5,327 bases of DNA, taken from positions 1 through 5,327 of the forward strand of contig WQVW01000129.1 in NCBI GenBank assembly GCA_009785655.1, in the 5' to 3' direction. Shown here piece by piece: positions 1 through 5,327 of this stretch (position 1 is its first letter; each line of letters begins with the position of its first letter). The notes under the pieces were generated by a model that saw nothing but the letters and a program-made list of their open reading frames with translations, was not told the DNA's origin and did not search any database. Source of the stretch: Oscillospiraceae bacterium. GTDB lineage: Bacteria; Bacillota; Clostridia; Oscillospirales; Oscillospiraceae. The position numbers and the translations under genes were made by a program.

Positions 1-42
1 CAGTGTCAAAATTGAACAAACGATTCTTTTCACATTTTTCAT
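1..42 (-). CDS. Start of a divergent gene for a probable exported protein (3' part outside window)
   Basis: On the minus strand an ATG at 42-40 opens a frame that runs off the left edge after 14 codons: M-K-N-V-K-R-I-V-C-S-I-L-T-L. A short Lys/Arg-rich stretch followed by a hydrophobic run is the n-region and start of the h-region of a Sec signal peptide or lipoprotein leader. The start is supported by a Shine-Dalgarno-like GGGAG at 58-54 and a near-consensus promoter at 106-77. The gene is divergent from the cyclic glucan synthase, with about 147 bases between start codons. In Bacillota such openings are common in sugar-binding lipoproteins of ABC transporters, and beta-1,2-glucan utilisation loci can include one. 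That identity is a guess, since nothing beyond residue 14 is visible. A membrane protein would also fit. Confidence 0.6.
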   Translation of the reverse strand, partial: MKNVKRIVCSILTL

Positions 43-53
43 GTCTTAATACA

Positions 54-58
54 CTCCC
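54..58 (-). promoter_or_regulatory. Ribosome binding site of the divergent gene
   Basis: Read on the minus strand this is GGGAG, which contains the GGAG core of the Shine-Dalgarno consensus. It lies 11 bases before the minus-strand ATG at 42, slightly longer than ideal but workable. It is the only purine-rich motif in the predicted leader and supports the choice of that ATG. Confidence 0.5.
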
Positions 59-61
59 ATA

Positions 62-84
62 AGTAAAATTTGGAATATTTTACT
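62..84. promoter_or_regulatory. Inverted repeat, putative operator overlapping the divergent gene's -10 element
   Basis: The arms AGTAAAAT (62-69) and ATTTTACT (77-84) are a perfect 8-base inverted repeat around a 7-base centre (TTGGAAT). The right arm contains the minus-strand -10 hexamer (82-77), and the left arm covers the predicted transcription start near 70. A protein bound here would block that promoter, so a repressor operator is the simplest reading. Its distance from the synthase's -10 (125-133) would also allow an effect on that promoter. The stem is almost all A-T and is not followed by a convincing T run on either strand, so it is not a likely terminator. The binding protein is unknown. 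Confidence 0.45.
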
Positions 85-106
85 ACTTCTCTCTCATTTT
101 TGTCAA
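77..106 (-). promoter_or_regulatory. Sigma-A type promoter of the divergent gene
   Basis: On the minus strand, a perfect -35 hexamer TTGACA (106-101) is followed by an 18-base spacer (100-83) and a -10 hexamer TAAAAT (82-77, five of six matches to TATAAT). The predicted start point near 70 leaves a leader of about 28 bases that carries the GGGAG site. This is the best promoter in the window and looks strong. The inverted repeat at 62-84 overlaps its -10 and start point, so it is probably regulated by repression. The -35 lies close to or overlapping the polymerase footprint of the synthase promoter, so the two may compete. Confidence 0.62.
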
Positions 107-124
107 CACAAATTTTCCTGTCTT

Positions 125-133
125 TGTCATAAT
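125..133 (+). promoter_or_regulatory. Extended -10 promoter of the cyclic glucan synthase gene
   Basis: TGTCATAAT reads as an extended -10: TG, one base, then CATAAT (five of six matches to TATAAT). No good -35 lies 17 bases upstream (105-110 is AACACA, matching only the last three bases of TTGACA), which is acceptable for the extended class. The expected start point is near 140, giving a leader of about 50 bases to the ATG at 190. It faces away from the stronger divergent promoter, so the two form a back-to-back pair. Confidence 0.4.
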
Positions 134-140
134 ATTAACT

Positions 141-212
141 GCGCCGTCTGGTAAGAATATCCGTAAATGCAAAACAAGGAGTACTTTACATGAAAAACCC
201 CCACGACGGCGC
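141..212 (+). promoter_or_regulatory. Possible leader RNA structure enclosing the synthase ribosome binding site
   Basis: GCGCCGTC at 141-148, just at the predicted 5' end of the transcript, is perfectly complementary to GACGGCGC at 205-212, which lies in codons 6-8 of the synthase. Seven of the eight pairs are G-C. The 56-base loop would contain the Shine-Dalgarno sequence (176-181) and the start codon (190-192). A weaker nested 5-base pairing, GTAAA (163-167) with TTTAC (185-189), also brackets the Shine-Dalgarno. The complementarity is plain in the sequence. A regulatory role is inferred, and a chance match is possible because the second arm is ordinary coding sequence. It does not resemble a riboswitch class I recognise. 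Confidence 0.3.
176..181 (+). promoter_or_regulatory. Ribosome binding site of the cyclic glucan synthase gene
   Basis: AAGGAG matches the Shine-Dalgarno consensus and sits 8 bases before the ATG at 190, which is optimal spacing. It fixes the start: the nearer upstream ATG at 167-169 is in another frame and comes before this site. Confidence 0.85.
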
Positions 213-3200
213 TTATATAGACGACCAAAATCTTGCGCAGTTCAGCAGAGAAATCGCTTTGGAGATGGCGGACTGCGGCAGCGTATCGACGGCTCACACA
301 GTCAAGGCCGCGAAAAAGACATTGGATTTTATCGATGCGGCACGCAGGCAATGCGCAAAATACGTCAAAGAACACACGGCCATCCCGCAGGATATAGAAT
401 GGCTCTTAGACAACTGGTATATCGCTGAGCGCGAGGGTAAGGGTGCAGTCGCTGATATCAAAAAATGCCACTCGCTTCCGGGCGTATCTAAGAAGCAGCT
501 TCGTGTTTCAGCCGCTGCACAGGCATTTGTTATGTCAGGCAAGTGCGAAGTCACTGGGGAGCGGCTTGATGCGTTCCTCAACGCGTTTCAGGACAACACA
601 CACCTTTCTGAAGATGAACTTTGTGCGTTCATCCCCGCCTTGCGGCTGGCACTTATTAACGCACTCTCTGACGAATGCCATTATCTCACAGACTTCATAA
701 ACAACAATGCGCCTACAGACAGCCCCGCTCGTCTGTTTGAAACAATATTCACCTCGCTGCGCTTCCTGTCCGGGTTTGATTCACTTGCACTTCTGGAACG
801 CGTTAACAGAGTCGAACGCGCTTTATCGCAAGACCCCGCCGGGCAATACCGTCTGATGGACGACGATACCCGTCATGCGTACAGGCGCGAAATATCGCGT
901 CTGGCGCGGCTGCACGGCATGGACGAGGAATCCGCGGCAAAACGCGCGGTGGAACTTTCCGAACCAGACGGTCATGTCGGCCGGTATATTTTCTCCGAAC
1001 CGCTGGGTGCTTCAAAAAAACGCAGAACAGGCAGCTTCTATATCTGTTTAATCACGCTATCCAGCATTTTTTTTGCACTGCTTATCGGATTCCTTCTGGA
1101 AAGGCCGATATTTTCAATTTTGCTGATCATTCCATTGTCCGAGATAATTAAAAATATAACCGATTATTTTGTCCTGCGACTTTCTGCACCCAAACGCACG
1201 CCCCGGCTGGCACTTGCCGATGGCATTCCGCCGGAAGGAAAAACGCTCTGCGCCGTATCGGTGCTGCTATCCTCTGAAAAAAGCGGAATTCAGGCCGTCG
1301 AGTGGCTGGAAGAATACAAGATATTAAACCGCGATGCCGGTGAAAATCTGCTGTTCGCCCTCTTATGCGATCTGCCGGAATCGAAATCAGCCGAATTGCC
1401 TGAAGACACGGCGTGTATCGAAAACACTGCCCGCAAAATCGAAGGCCTTAACCAGAAATACGGCGGCGGATTTTATCTATATTACCGAAAAAGGACAAAG
1501 AATGCACGCGACGGCGTGTATCTGGGCTGGGAACGCAAAAGAGGTGCGATTTTAGCGCTGTTCCGTCATCTCCGTGGAAAAGAATCCGGCATTATCCTTG
1601 CCGCAGGTGACGAAAGCTTTCATCTTGCGCACGGGGTAAAATACCTGATCGCCCTGGACAGCGACACCCGTCTCACTGCAGATTCCGCGCGGGAGCTTGT
1701 CGGGGCTGCGATGCATCCGCAAAACCTCCCTGTCATAGACAAAGACAAGGGCGTGGTGATTGACGGCAGCGCGATCATCCAACCCAGAGTTTCGGTCAAT
1801 TTGCACGCAGCTTCCTGCACTGATTTTTCTCTGTTCTTCGCGGGTCAAGGCGGTACTGACCCATACGGCGGCGCGGCATCTGACCTGTATCAAAACATGC
1901 TTGGCACCGGCAGTTTTACGGGCAAGGGCATCATTGACATCGACGCGTATCTGGAATGCCTTGACACACGCATTCCGGATAACCAGATACTGTCGCACGA
2001 CTTGATTGAGGGCGCGTTTCTTCGCTGCTCATACGCTGGGGATATTGAGCTGACCGACGGGTTCCCGCCCAGCGTAAAAGCCTACTACAACCGTATGCAC
2101 CGCTGGACGCGCGGGGATTGGCAATCTATTCCGTGGCTTGGCAAATACGCCAAAGACACCGCTGGGCAAAAACGCAGAAACCCCTTGTCGCCAATGGATA
2201 AATGGAAGATAATCGACAACCTTCGCCGCAGTCTTGTACCACCATTGCTGATGGCGGGGATTCTTCTGGGTCTCTTGCAATACAATCGACCTTGTCTTGT
2301 CACGCTCACCGTCGCCGTTGTTGCGGCTTTCACTGATCTGTTGATTTCCGGCGCGGTCTCACTGTTTAGCAAAAGGCGCGGCAGAATGCGGTATGTTTCG
2401 CAGATCATCAGCGGTTTCGGCGGGCAGCTGTCCCGAACCATTGTGCGTCTGTTGCTTCTGCCGTATGAGGCCTGGGTGACGGCCAGTGCCATTATGACTG
2501 CACTTTACAGAATGTGTCTCACACGTAAACATATGCTGGAGTGGATCACCGCCGCTGATGCTGAGCGGGCCGCAAAAAATGATTTGGCGTCGTATTATCT
2601 GCGTATGTGGCCATGTCTCGCTGTGGCAGTGACTATCGCATTTGTGAGTCCTTACGTCTTCGCCGCCGCGCTTGCGATAATCTGGGTATTGACCCCACTT
2701 TATGCATACGCGCTTAGCCGCCCACGAAAGCGGCGGCGTGAAATTTCAACAGAAAGCAGGCTGTTCCTTACTAAATGCGCCGGGGATGCGTGGCGTTATT
2801 TTGAAGCATTTTTAACACCGGAAGACAGCTTTCTGCCGCCGGACAATTTTCAAGAGCAGCCGTCGGTCGGCATCGCACACAGGACGTCACCGACGAACAT
2901 TGGGCTTGCACTGATCTCAGCGTTAGCGGCAGTCGATTTGGGCGCGTGTACACGTGAAACCGCCGTCTCTCTAATTTCAAATATGCTGGATACAATCCTA
3001 CGGCTGGAGAAATGGCACGGCCATTTGTATAACTGGTACGACACCACCACGCTGCGCGTGCTGAATCCCGCCTATGTGTCATCAGTTGACTGCGGTAACT
3101 TCGCCGCCTGCCTGATCGCTTTGCGTGAGGGGCTATACGAATACGGCGAAAATCAGCTTGCTTTAACCGCGGACAGTCTCTTGCAAGACATGAACTTTGC

Positions 3201-5327
3201 CGACCTGTTCGACGAAAAGAAAATGCTGTTCTATATCGGCTGGGATATATCGAAAGACACTCCGTCTGATAGTTGGTACGACCTGATGGCATCGGAGGCG
3301 ATGTTGACCAGCTTTGTCGCTGTAGCCCGTGGGGATGTGCCGCGCAAGCACTGGCGCAGGCTCAGCCGGGCACTTGTCAGTTTGGACGGATACCGCGGCA
3401 TGGTATCCTGGACCGGCACGATGTTTGAGTATCTTATGCCCCTGCTCCTGTTGCCGTATTATAGAGATTCGCTTATATATGAAAGTCTGAAATTCTCTGT
3501 ATACGCGCAAAAAAAGCACGCTTCCAAAAATCGGCCGTGGGGCACATCTGAAAGTGCATTCTATGACTTTGACCATACACTCAGCTATCGCTACAAAGCG
3601 CATGGCGTACAAAATCTTGCGTTGAAACGCGGCATGGATCGTGATATCGTCGTTTCACCGTATTCGTCGTTCCTCGCGCTGTTGGTCGATCTAAAAGGCG
3701 CGTTATTCAACCTCCGTCGCCTGAAAGCACTCGGTGCGGTGGGGCGATACGGGTTCTTTGAGGCTGTGGACTATACCCCATCGCGTCTCAGAGACAATCC
3801 ATACGAAATTGTCAGAACTTATATGGCACACCACGTCGGGATGAGTCTTGTGGCAATTGACAACACGCTGCACAGCGGCATCATGCAAAACAGATTCCTG
3901 CGTGACAAAGAAATGTCTGCATTTTGCGAACTATTGCAAGAAAAAGTGCCTGTTTCCGGTGTTGTACTGCGCCAGCCACCGCGTGATGTTCCGGAAAATC
4001 CGCGCCGCGTTTCCATGCCCTCATGGCGATATGAATCCAGCGGCAAAATGGACGCCTCACTCCCCCGCGTCTGCCTGCTCGGAAATGAAGCATACTCGGT
4101 CATCATGGCGGAAACAGGCCATAGCAGTTCTGTGTGGAACGGCGTGACGCTGACGAAGTCCGGCACGGATCCGCTCAGCCGAGACATGGGGATGGCGTTT
4201 TTCCTAAAGTGCGGAGACTCGCTGATATCACTGCTCCCCTCGCCCGTTTTTGACCCAAATGTAAGCTATGACACGCAGATGACCGGCGGCATGTGCAGAA
4301 TAACGGCGAAAAAAGGCGGGATTGACTCCGCCGTCACTGTCACCGTGCCGGAGGGTGATTCCGGCGAGTTGCGCACTTTGGAAATCACCTCACACACGCT
4401 GAAAGACGCGGAACTTGTCTGTTATTTTGAACCTGTTTTATCACGAAAAGCTGACTTCGACGCGCATCCCGCGTTTTCAAAAATGTCATTGGAAACGTTT
4501 GATCGTGACGGAACGCTTATCATACGCCGCCGCCCAAGATCAAAAGGCAATAGCCTGACCGTGGCTGTCGGCTGCGACCATCCATACAGTTTTGACACAT
4601 CGCGCGAAAAAGCACTGGGGCGCGGCGGGATACAGAACCTTATGGCAGCACTTGAACGTGACCCTACACGCTCCACCGGTGCCGTGCTAGATCCATGTAT
4701 TCTGATGCGTGTGAAACTACGGCTTGAACCAAATACACCCTGTCGTGTACGCTTTGCGATTTCCCCGTCGTGGAGTGCCGAGGGGGCTTCATCCGCCGCT
4801 TTGCGGATTGTACGGGGTGGGGCGCAATCCGCCTCATCTCGGCTTGACATCACAGCGTCCCGGCTTGGGTTAACGGCAGCACATGTCAGCACTGCCATGG
4901 CACTTGCACGAGAAGTCATCTATCCGTCACCATATAGACAAGTACCTGAAGCACTCGTCCCCGGACTTTCGCGCGGGCAGCGCGGCATGTGGAGCCTCGG
5001 CATATCCGGGGATTACCCTATCCTCGTATCCCCGATATCCGGCGAATCCATAGACCTTTCACGGGCGGAAGAACTCATCAAAACGCACGCGTTTCTGGCA
5101 GAAAACGGCGTGTCGTTCGATCTTGTCTTTCTGCTTTCAGAAGGCGGCGACTATCGCGGCGCGCTGAAAAGCGGTGTTTTGGATATCCTGCGTTCAATGA
5201 ATCTTGAATGGCGTCACGGTGCGCGGTGCGGCGTGCATACCGCAGAGGCATCGGCAGAAGGCGCAGACGTCGTCATGGCGGCGGCATTCCGTGTGGTTGG
5301 CGATGACCTTGAAGTTATCGACGACAG
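190..5327 (+). CDS. Cyclic beta-1,2-glucan synthase, NdvB/ChvB/Cgs type (3' end outside window)
   Basis: This membrane enzyme makes cyclic beta-1,2-glucan from UDP-glucose. The frame is open for 1,712 codons with no stop or frameshift. Approximate domain order by residue: helical N-terminal region 1-275 (conserved-looking I-E-W-L-L-D-N-W at 69-76, D-P-A-G at 215-218, H-V-G at 262-264); membrane pair 283-325; GT84 transferase 340-680; membrane segments 682-721 and 807-841, with a hydrophobic or amphipathic stretch at 750-777; glycoamylase-like cyclisation domain 850-1255; GH94 front part 1288-1712. Family members reach roughly 2,800 residues, so about a thousand residues, including the GH94 barrel with its catalytic Asp, should lie to the right. 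There is no N-terminal signal peptide, and the family's catalytic parts face the cytoplasm. The start is fixed by AAGGAG at 176-181. The family assignment rests on many remembered motifs and is secure; product and ring size are inferred. The gene is commonly named ndvB, chvB or cgs, and none is established here. Confidence 0.93.
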   Translation, partial: MKNPHDGAYIDDQNLAQFSREIALEMADCGSVSTAHTVKAAKKTLDFIDAARRQCAKYVKEHTAIPQDIEWLLDNWYIAEREGKGAVADIKKCHSLPGVSKKQLRVSAAAQAFVMSGKCEVTGERLDAFLNAFQDNTHLSEDELCAFIPALRLALINALSDECHYLTDFINNNAPTDSPARLFETIFTSLRFLSGFDSLALLERVNRVERALSQDPAGQYRLMDDDTRHAYRREISRLARLHGMDEESAAKRAVELSEPDGHVGRYIFSEPLGASKKRRTGSFYICLITLSSIFFALLIGFLLERPIFSILLIIPLSEIIKNITDYFVLRLSAPKRTPRLALADGIPPEGKTLCAVSVLLSSEKSGIQAVEWLEEYKILNRDAGENLLFALLCDLPESKSAELPEDTACIENTARKIEGLNQKYGGGFYLYYRKRTKNARDGVYLGWERKRGAILALFRHLRGKESGIILAAGDESFHLAHGVKYLIALDSDTRLTADSARELVGAAMHPQNLPVIDKDKGVVIDGSAIIQPRVSVNLHAASCTDFSLFFAGQGGTDPYGGAASDLYQNMLGTGSFTGKGIIDIDAYLECLDTRIPDNQILSHDLIEGAFLRCSYAGDIELTDGFPPSVKAYYNRMHRWTRGDWQSIPWLGKYAKDTAGQKRRNPLSPMDKWKIIDNLRRSLVPPLLMAGILLGLLQYNRPCLVTLTVAVVAAFTDLLISGAVSLFSKRRGRMRYVSQIISGFGGQLSRTIVRLLLLPYEAWVTASAIMTALYRMCLTRKHMLEWITAADAERAAKNDLASYYLRMWPCLAVAVTIAFVSPYVFAAALAIIWVLTPLYAYALSRPRKRRREISTESRLFLTKCAGDAWRYFEAFLTPEDSFLPPDNFQEQPSVGIAHRTSPTNIGLALISALAAVDLGACTRETAVSLISNMLDTILRLEKWHGHLYNWYDTTTLRVLNPAYVSSVDCGNFAACLIALREGLYEYGENQLALTADSLLQDMNFADLFDEKKMLFYIGWDISKDTPSDSWYDLMASEAMLTSFVAVARGDVPRKHWRRLSRALVSLDGYRGMVSWTGTMFEYLMPLLLLPYYRDSLIYESLKFSVYAQKKHASKNRPWGTSESAFYDFDHTLSYRYKAHGVQNLALKRGMDRDIVVSPYSSFLALLVDLKGALFNLRRLKALGAVGRYGFFEAVDYTPSRLRDNPYEIVRTYMAHHVGMSLVAIDNTLHSGIMQNRFLRDKEMSAFCELLQEKVPVSGVVLRQPPRDVPENPRRVSMPSWRYESSGKMDASLPRVCLLGNEAYSVIMAETGHSSSVWNGVTLTKSGTDPLSRDMGMAFFLKCGDSLISLLPSPVFDPNVSYDTQMTGGMCRITAKKGGIDSAVTVTVPEGDSGELRTLEITSHTLKDAELVCYFEPVLSRKADFDAHPAFSKMSLETFDRDGTLIIRRRPRSKGNSLTVAVGCDHPYSFDTSREKALGRGGIQNLMAALERDPTRSTGAVLDPCILMRVKLRLEPNTPCRVRFAISPSWSAEGASSAALRIVRGGAQSASSRLDITASRLGLTAAHVSTAMALAREVIYPSPYRQVPEALVPGLSRGQRGMWSLGISGDYPILVSPISGESIDLSRAEELIKTHAFLAENGVSFDLVFLLSEGGDYRGALKSGVLDILRSMNLEWRHGARCGVHTAEASAEGADVVMAAAFRVVGDDLEVIDD
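1036..1164 (+). other. First membrane-segment pair of the synthase (residues 283-325)
   Basis: Residues 283-303 are an unbroken hydrophobic run (F-Y-I-C-L-I-T-L to G-F-L-L), preceded by the basic K-K-R-R at 276-279. A short turn with E304-R305-P306 leads into a second hydrophobic stretch at about 306-318. This is a hairpin that would anchor the N-terminal region and the GT84 domain on the same, cytoplasmic side, as expected for this family. Boundaries are by eye. Confidence 0.65.
1207..2229 (+). other. GT84 glycosyltransferase domain of the synthase (residues 340-680)
   Basis: This domain transfers glucose from UDP-glucose to the growing beta-1,2 chain. All four elements of the processive-transferase signature (D, DxD, D, R/QxxRW) are present: D394 in L-L-C-D-L, D490-S-D492 in A-L-D-S-D-T, D604 in L-S-H-D-L-I-E-G, and R635-M-H-R638-W639 followed by R-G-D-W-Q. 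Other family-like stretches are G446-W-E-R-K-R-G452, I-I-Q-P-R-V-S at 530-536, F-A-G-Q-G-G-T-D-P-Y at 550-559, and G-S-F-T-G-K-G at 574-580. The complete set predicts an active transferase. C393 stands where I recall glycine in related proteins. Confidence 0.88.
2233..2712 (+). other. Central membrane region of the synthase (residues 682-841)
   Basis: Hydrophobic segments lie at about 682-697, 701-721, 808-819 and 822-841. A further hydrophobic or amphipathic stretch at 750-777 is broken by R753, E760 and R774. Between them sits M-L-E-W-I-T-A-A-D-A-E (782-792), close to a stretch conserved in the family. The region ends with the basic R-P-R-K-R-R-R (844-850), placing what follows in the cytoplasm under the positive-inside rule. 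With the first pair this gives about six membrane segments, as reported for the Brucella enzyme. Confidence 0.65.
2737..3954 (+). other. Glycoamylase-like transglycosylation (cyclisation) domain, GH189 type (residues 850-1255)
   Basis: This is the part of cyclic glucan synthases that closes the linear chain into a ring by transglycosylation. Family stretches in order are R-T-S-P-T-N-I-G-L (898-906), G-H-L-Y-N-W-Y-D (944-951), Y-V-S-S-V-D-C-G-N (962-970), W-Y-D-L-M-A-S-E-A (1029-1037), S-W-T-G-T-M-F-E-Y-L-M-P (1073-1084), W-G-T-S-E-S-A-F (1117-1124), Y-K-A-H-G-V (1135-1140), Y-G-F-F-E-A-V-D-Y-T-P (1187-1197) and Y-M-A-H-H-V-G-M-S (1211-1219). E1036, E1080, E1121 and E1191 all sit in conserved-looking pockets and are the candidates for catalysis; I cannot say which act. 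One oddity is V1216, where the family usually has Gln (HHQGM). Confidence 0.82.
4051..5327 (+). other. Front part of the GH94 phosphorylase domain (residues 1288 to window end)
   Basis: This resembles the beta-sandwich and linker that precede the catalytic barrel of GH94 glycan phosphorylases, which in this protein family trim the glucan by phosphorolysis and set its length. Family-like stretches are L-P-R-V-C-L-L-G-N-E-A-Y (1291-1302), H-P-A-F-S-K (1426-1431), R-R-R-P-R-S (1466-1471), T-G-A-V-L-D-P (1496-1502) and G-I-S-G-D-Y-P-I (1604-1611). The early stretch around 1310-1335 is more divergent than the rest. The barrel and its catalytic aspartate lie beyond the right edge, so activity cannot be judged here. 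Confidence 0.8.

Noticed and set aside
42..50. TGTCTTAAT as a second plus-strand extended -10 promoter
   Set aside because: The hexamer CTTAAT matches TATAAT at only four positions, and no -35 lies at a workable distance (TTGAAC at 12-17 is 27 bases away). It also falls in the leader and start of the divergent gene.
62..101. Inverted repeat followed by T-rich sequence as a transcription terminator
   Set aside because: The stem is 8 bases and nearly all A-T, and the T run at 97-101 is 12 bases past the stem. Both flanking genes start and do not end here, so there is nothing to terminate.
167..169. Upstream ATG as the synthase start
   Set aside because: It is in a different frame from the long coding region and lies before the AAGGAG site rather than after it.
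1552..1998. A 148-codon minus-strand open frame
   Set aside because: It is antisense to the GT84 catalytic core including the D-S-D motif, with no recognisable protein family.
2771..3612. Two overlapping minus-strand open frames of 173 and 149 codons
   Set aside because: They are antisense to the glycoamylase-like domain, whose plus-strand motifs are continuous across the whole stretch. The products have the low-complexity Arg/Ser/His-rich look of shadow frames.
4422..4919. A 165-codon minus-strand open frame
   Set aside because: It lies wholly antisense to conserved GH94 coding sequence, its product is Arg/Ser-rich with no recognisable domain, and it has no good ribosome binding site that I can see. 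It is a by-product of moderately GC-rich codon use on the other strand.
190..5327. An exotic new system, such as a phage defence gene or a novel fusion
   Set aside because: The domain order and motifs match a known family, the cyclic beta-1,2-glucan synthases, from start to window end. Nothing in the coding sequence is left unexplained at the scale of a domain.

Overview
The window holds one very large plus-strand gene (190 to beyond the right edge), the first 14 codons of a divergent minus-strand gene at the left edge, and a compact, AT-rich, two-way regulatory region of about 147 bases between the two start codons.

The large gene encodes a cyclic beta-1,2-glucan synthase of the NdvB/ChvB/Cgs type. 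It reads open for 1,712 codons with no stop, and the domains come in the usual order. These are a helical N-terminal region, two membrane segments, a GT84 glycosyltransferase (D394, D490-S-D492, D604, R635-x-x-R638-W639), four or more further membrane segments, a glycoamylase-like transglycosylation/cyclisation domain (GH189 type), and the beta-sandwich front part of a GH94 phosphorylase domain. The window ends before the GH94 catalytic barrel. From knowledge of the family, the GT84 part builds a linear beta-1,2-glucan from UDP-glucose at the membrane, the GH94 part trims it by phosphorolysis to control length, and the middle domain closes the ring.

The divergent gene begins M-K-N-V-K-R-I-V-C-S-I-L-T-L, which looks like the start of a signal peptide. 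It has a Shine-Dalgarno-like GGGAG and a near-consensus promoter (TTGACA, 18-base spacer, TAAAAT). An 8-base perfect inverted repeat overlaps its -10 element, the usual place for a repressor site. The synthase has its own likely extended -10 promoter facing the other way and a strong AAGGAG ribosome binding site. A GC-rich 8-base match between the leader and codons 6-8 could enclose that site in an RNA loop.

Organism: the purine-rich ribosome binding sites, consensus-like sigma-A promoter, Lys/Arg-rich short signal-peptide start, and AT-rich intergenic DNA (about 31% G+C over bases 1-120) beside moderately GC-rich coding DNA (roughly half G+C by eye) suggest a Bacillota member, probably a Clostridia-like anaerobe. 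This is inference, with no marker gene in the window. No RNA genes, mobile elements, CRISPR arrays or terminators were seen.
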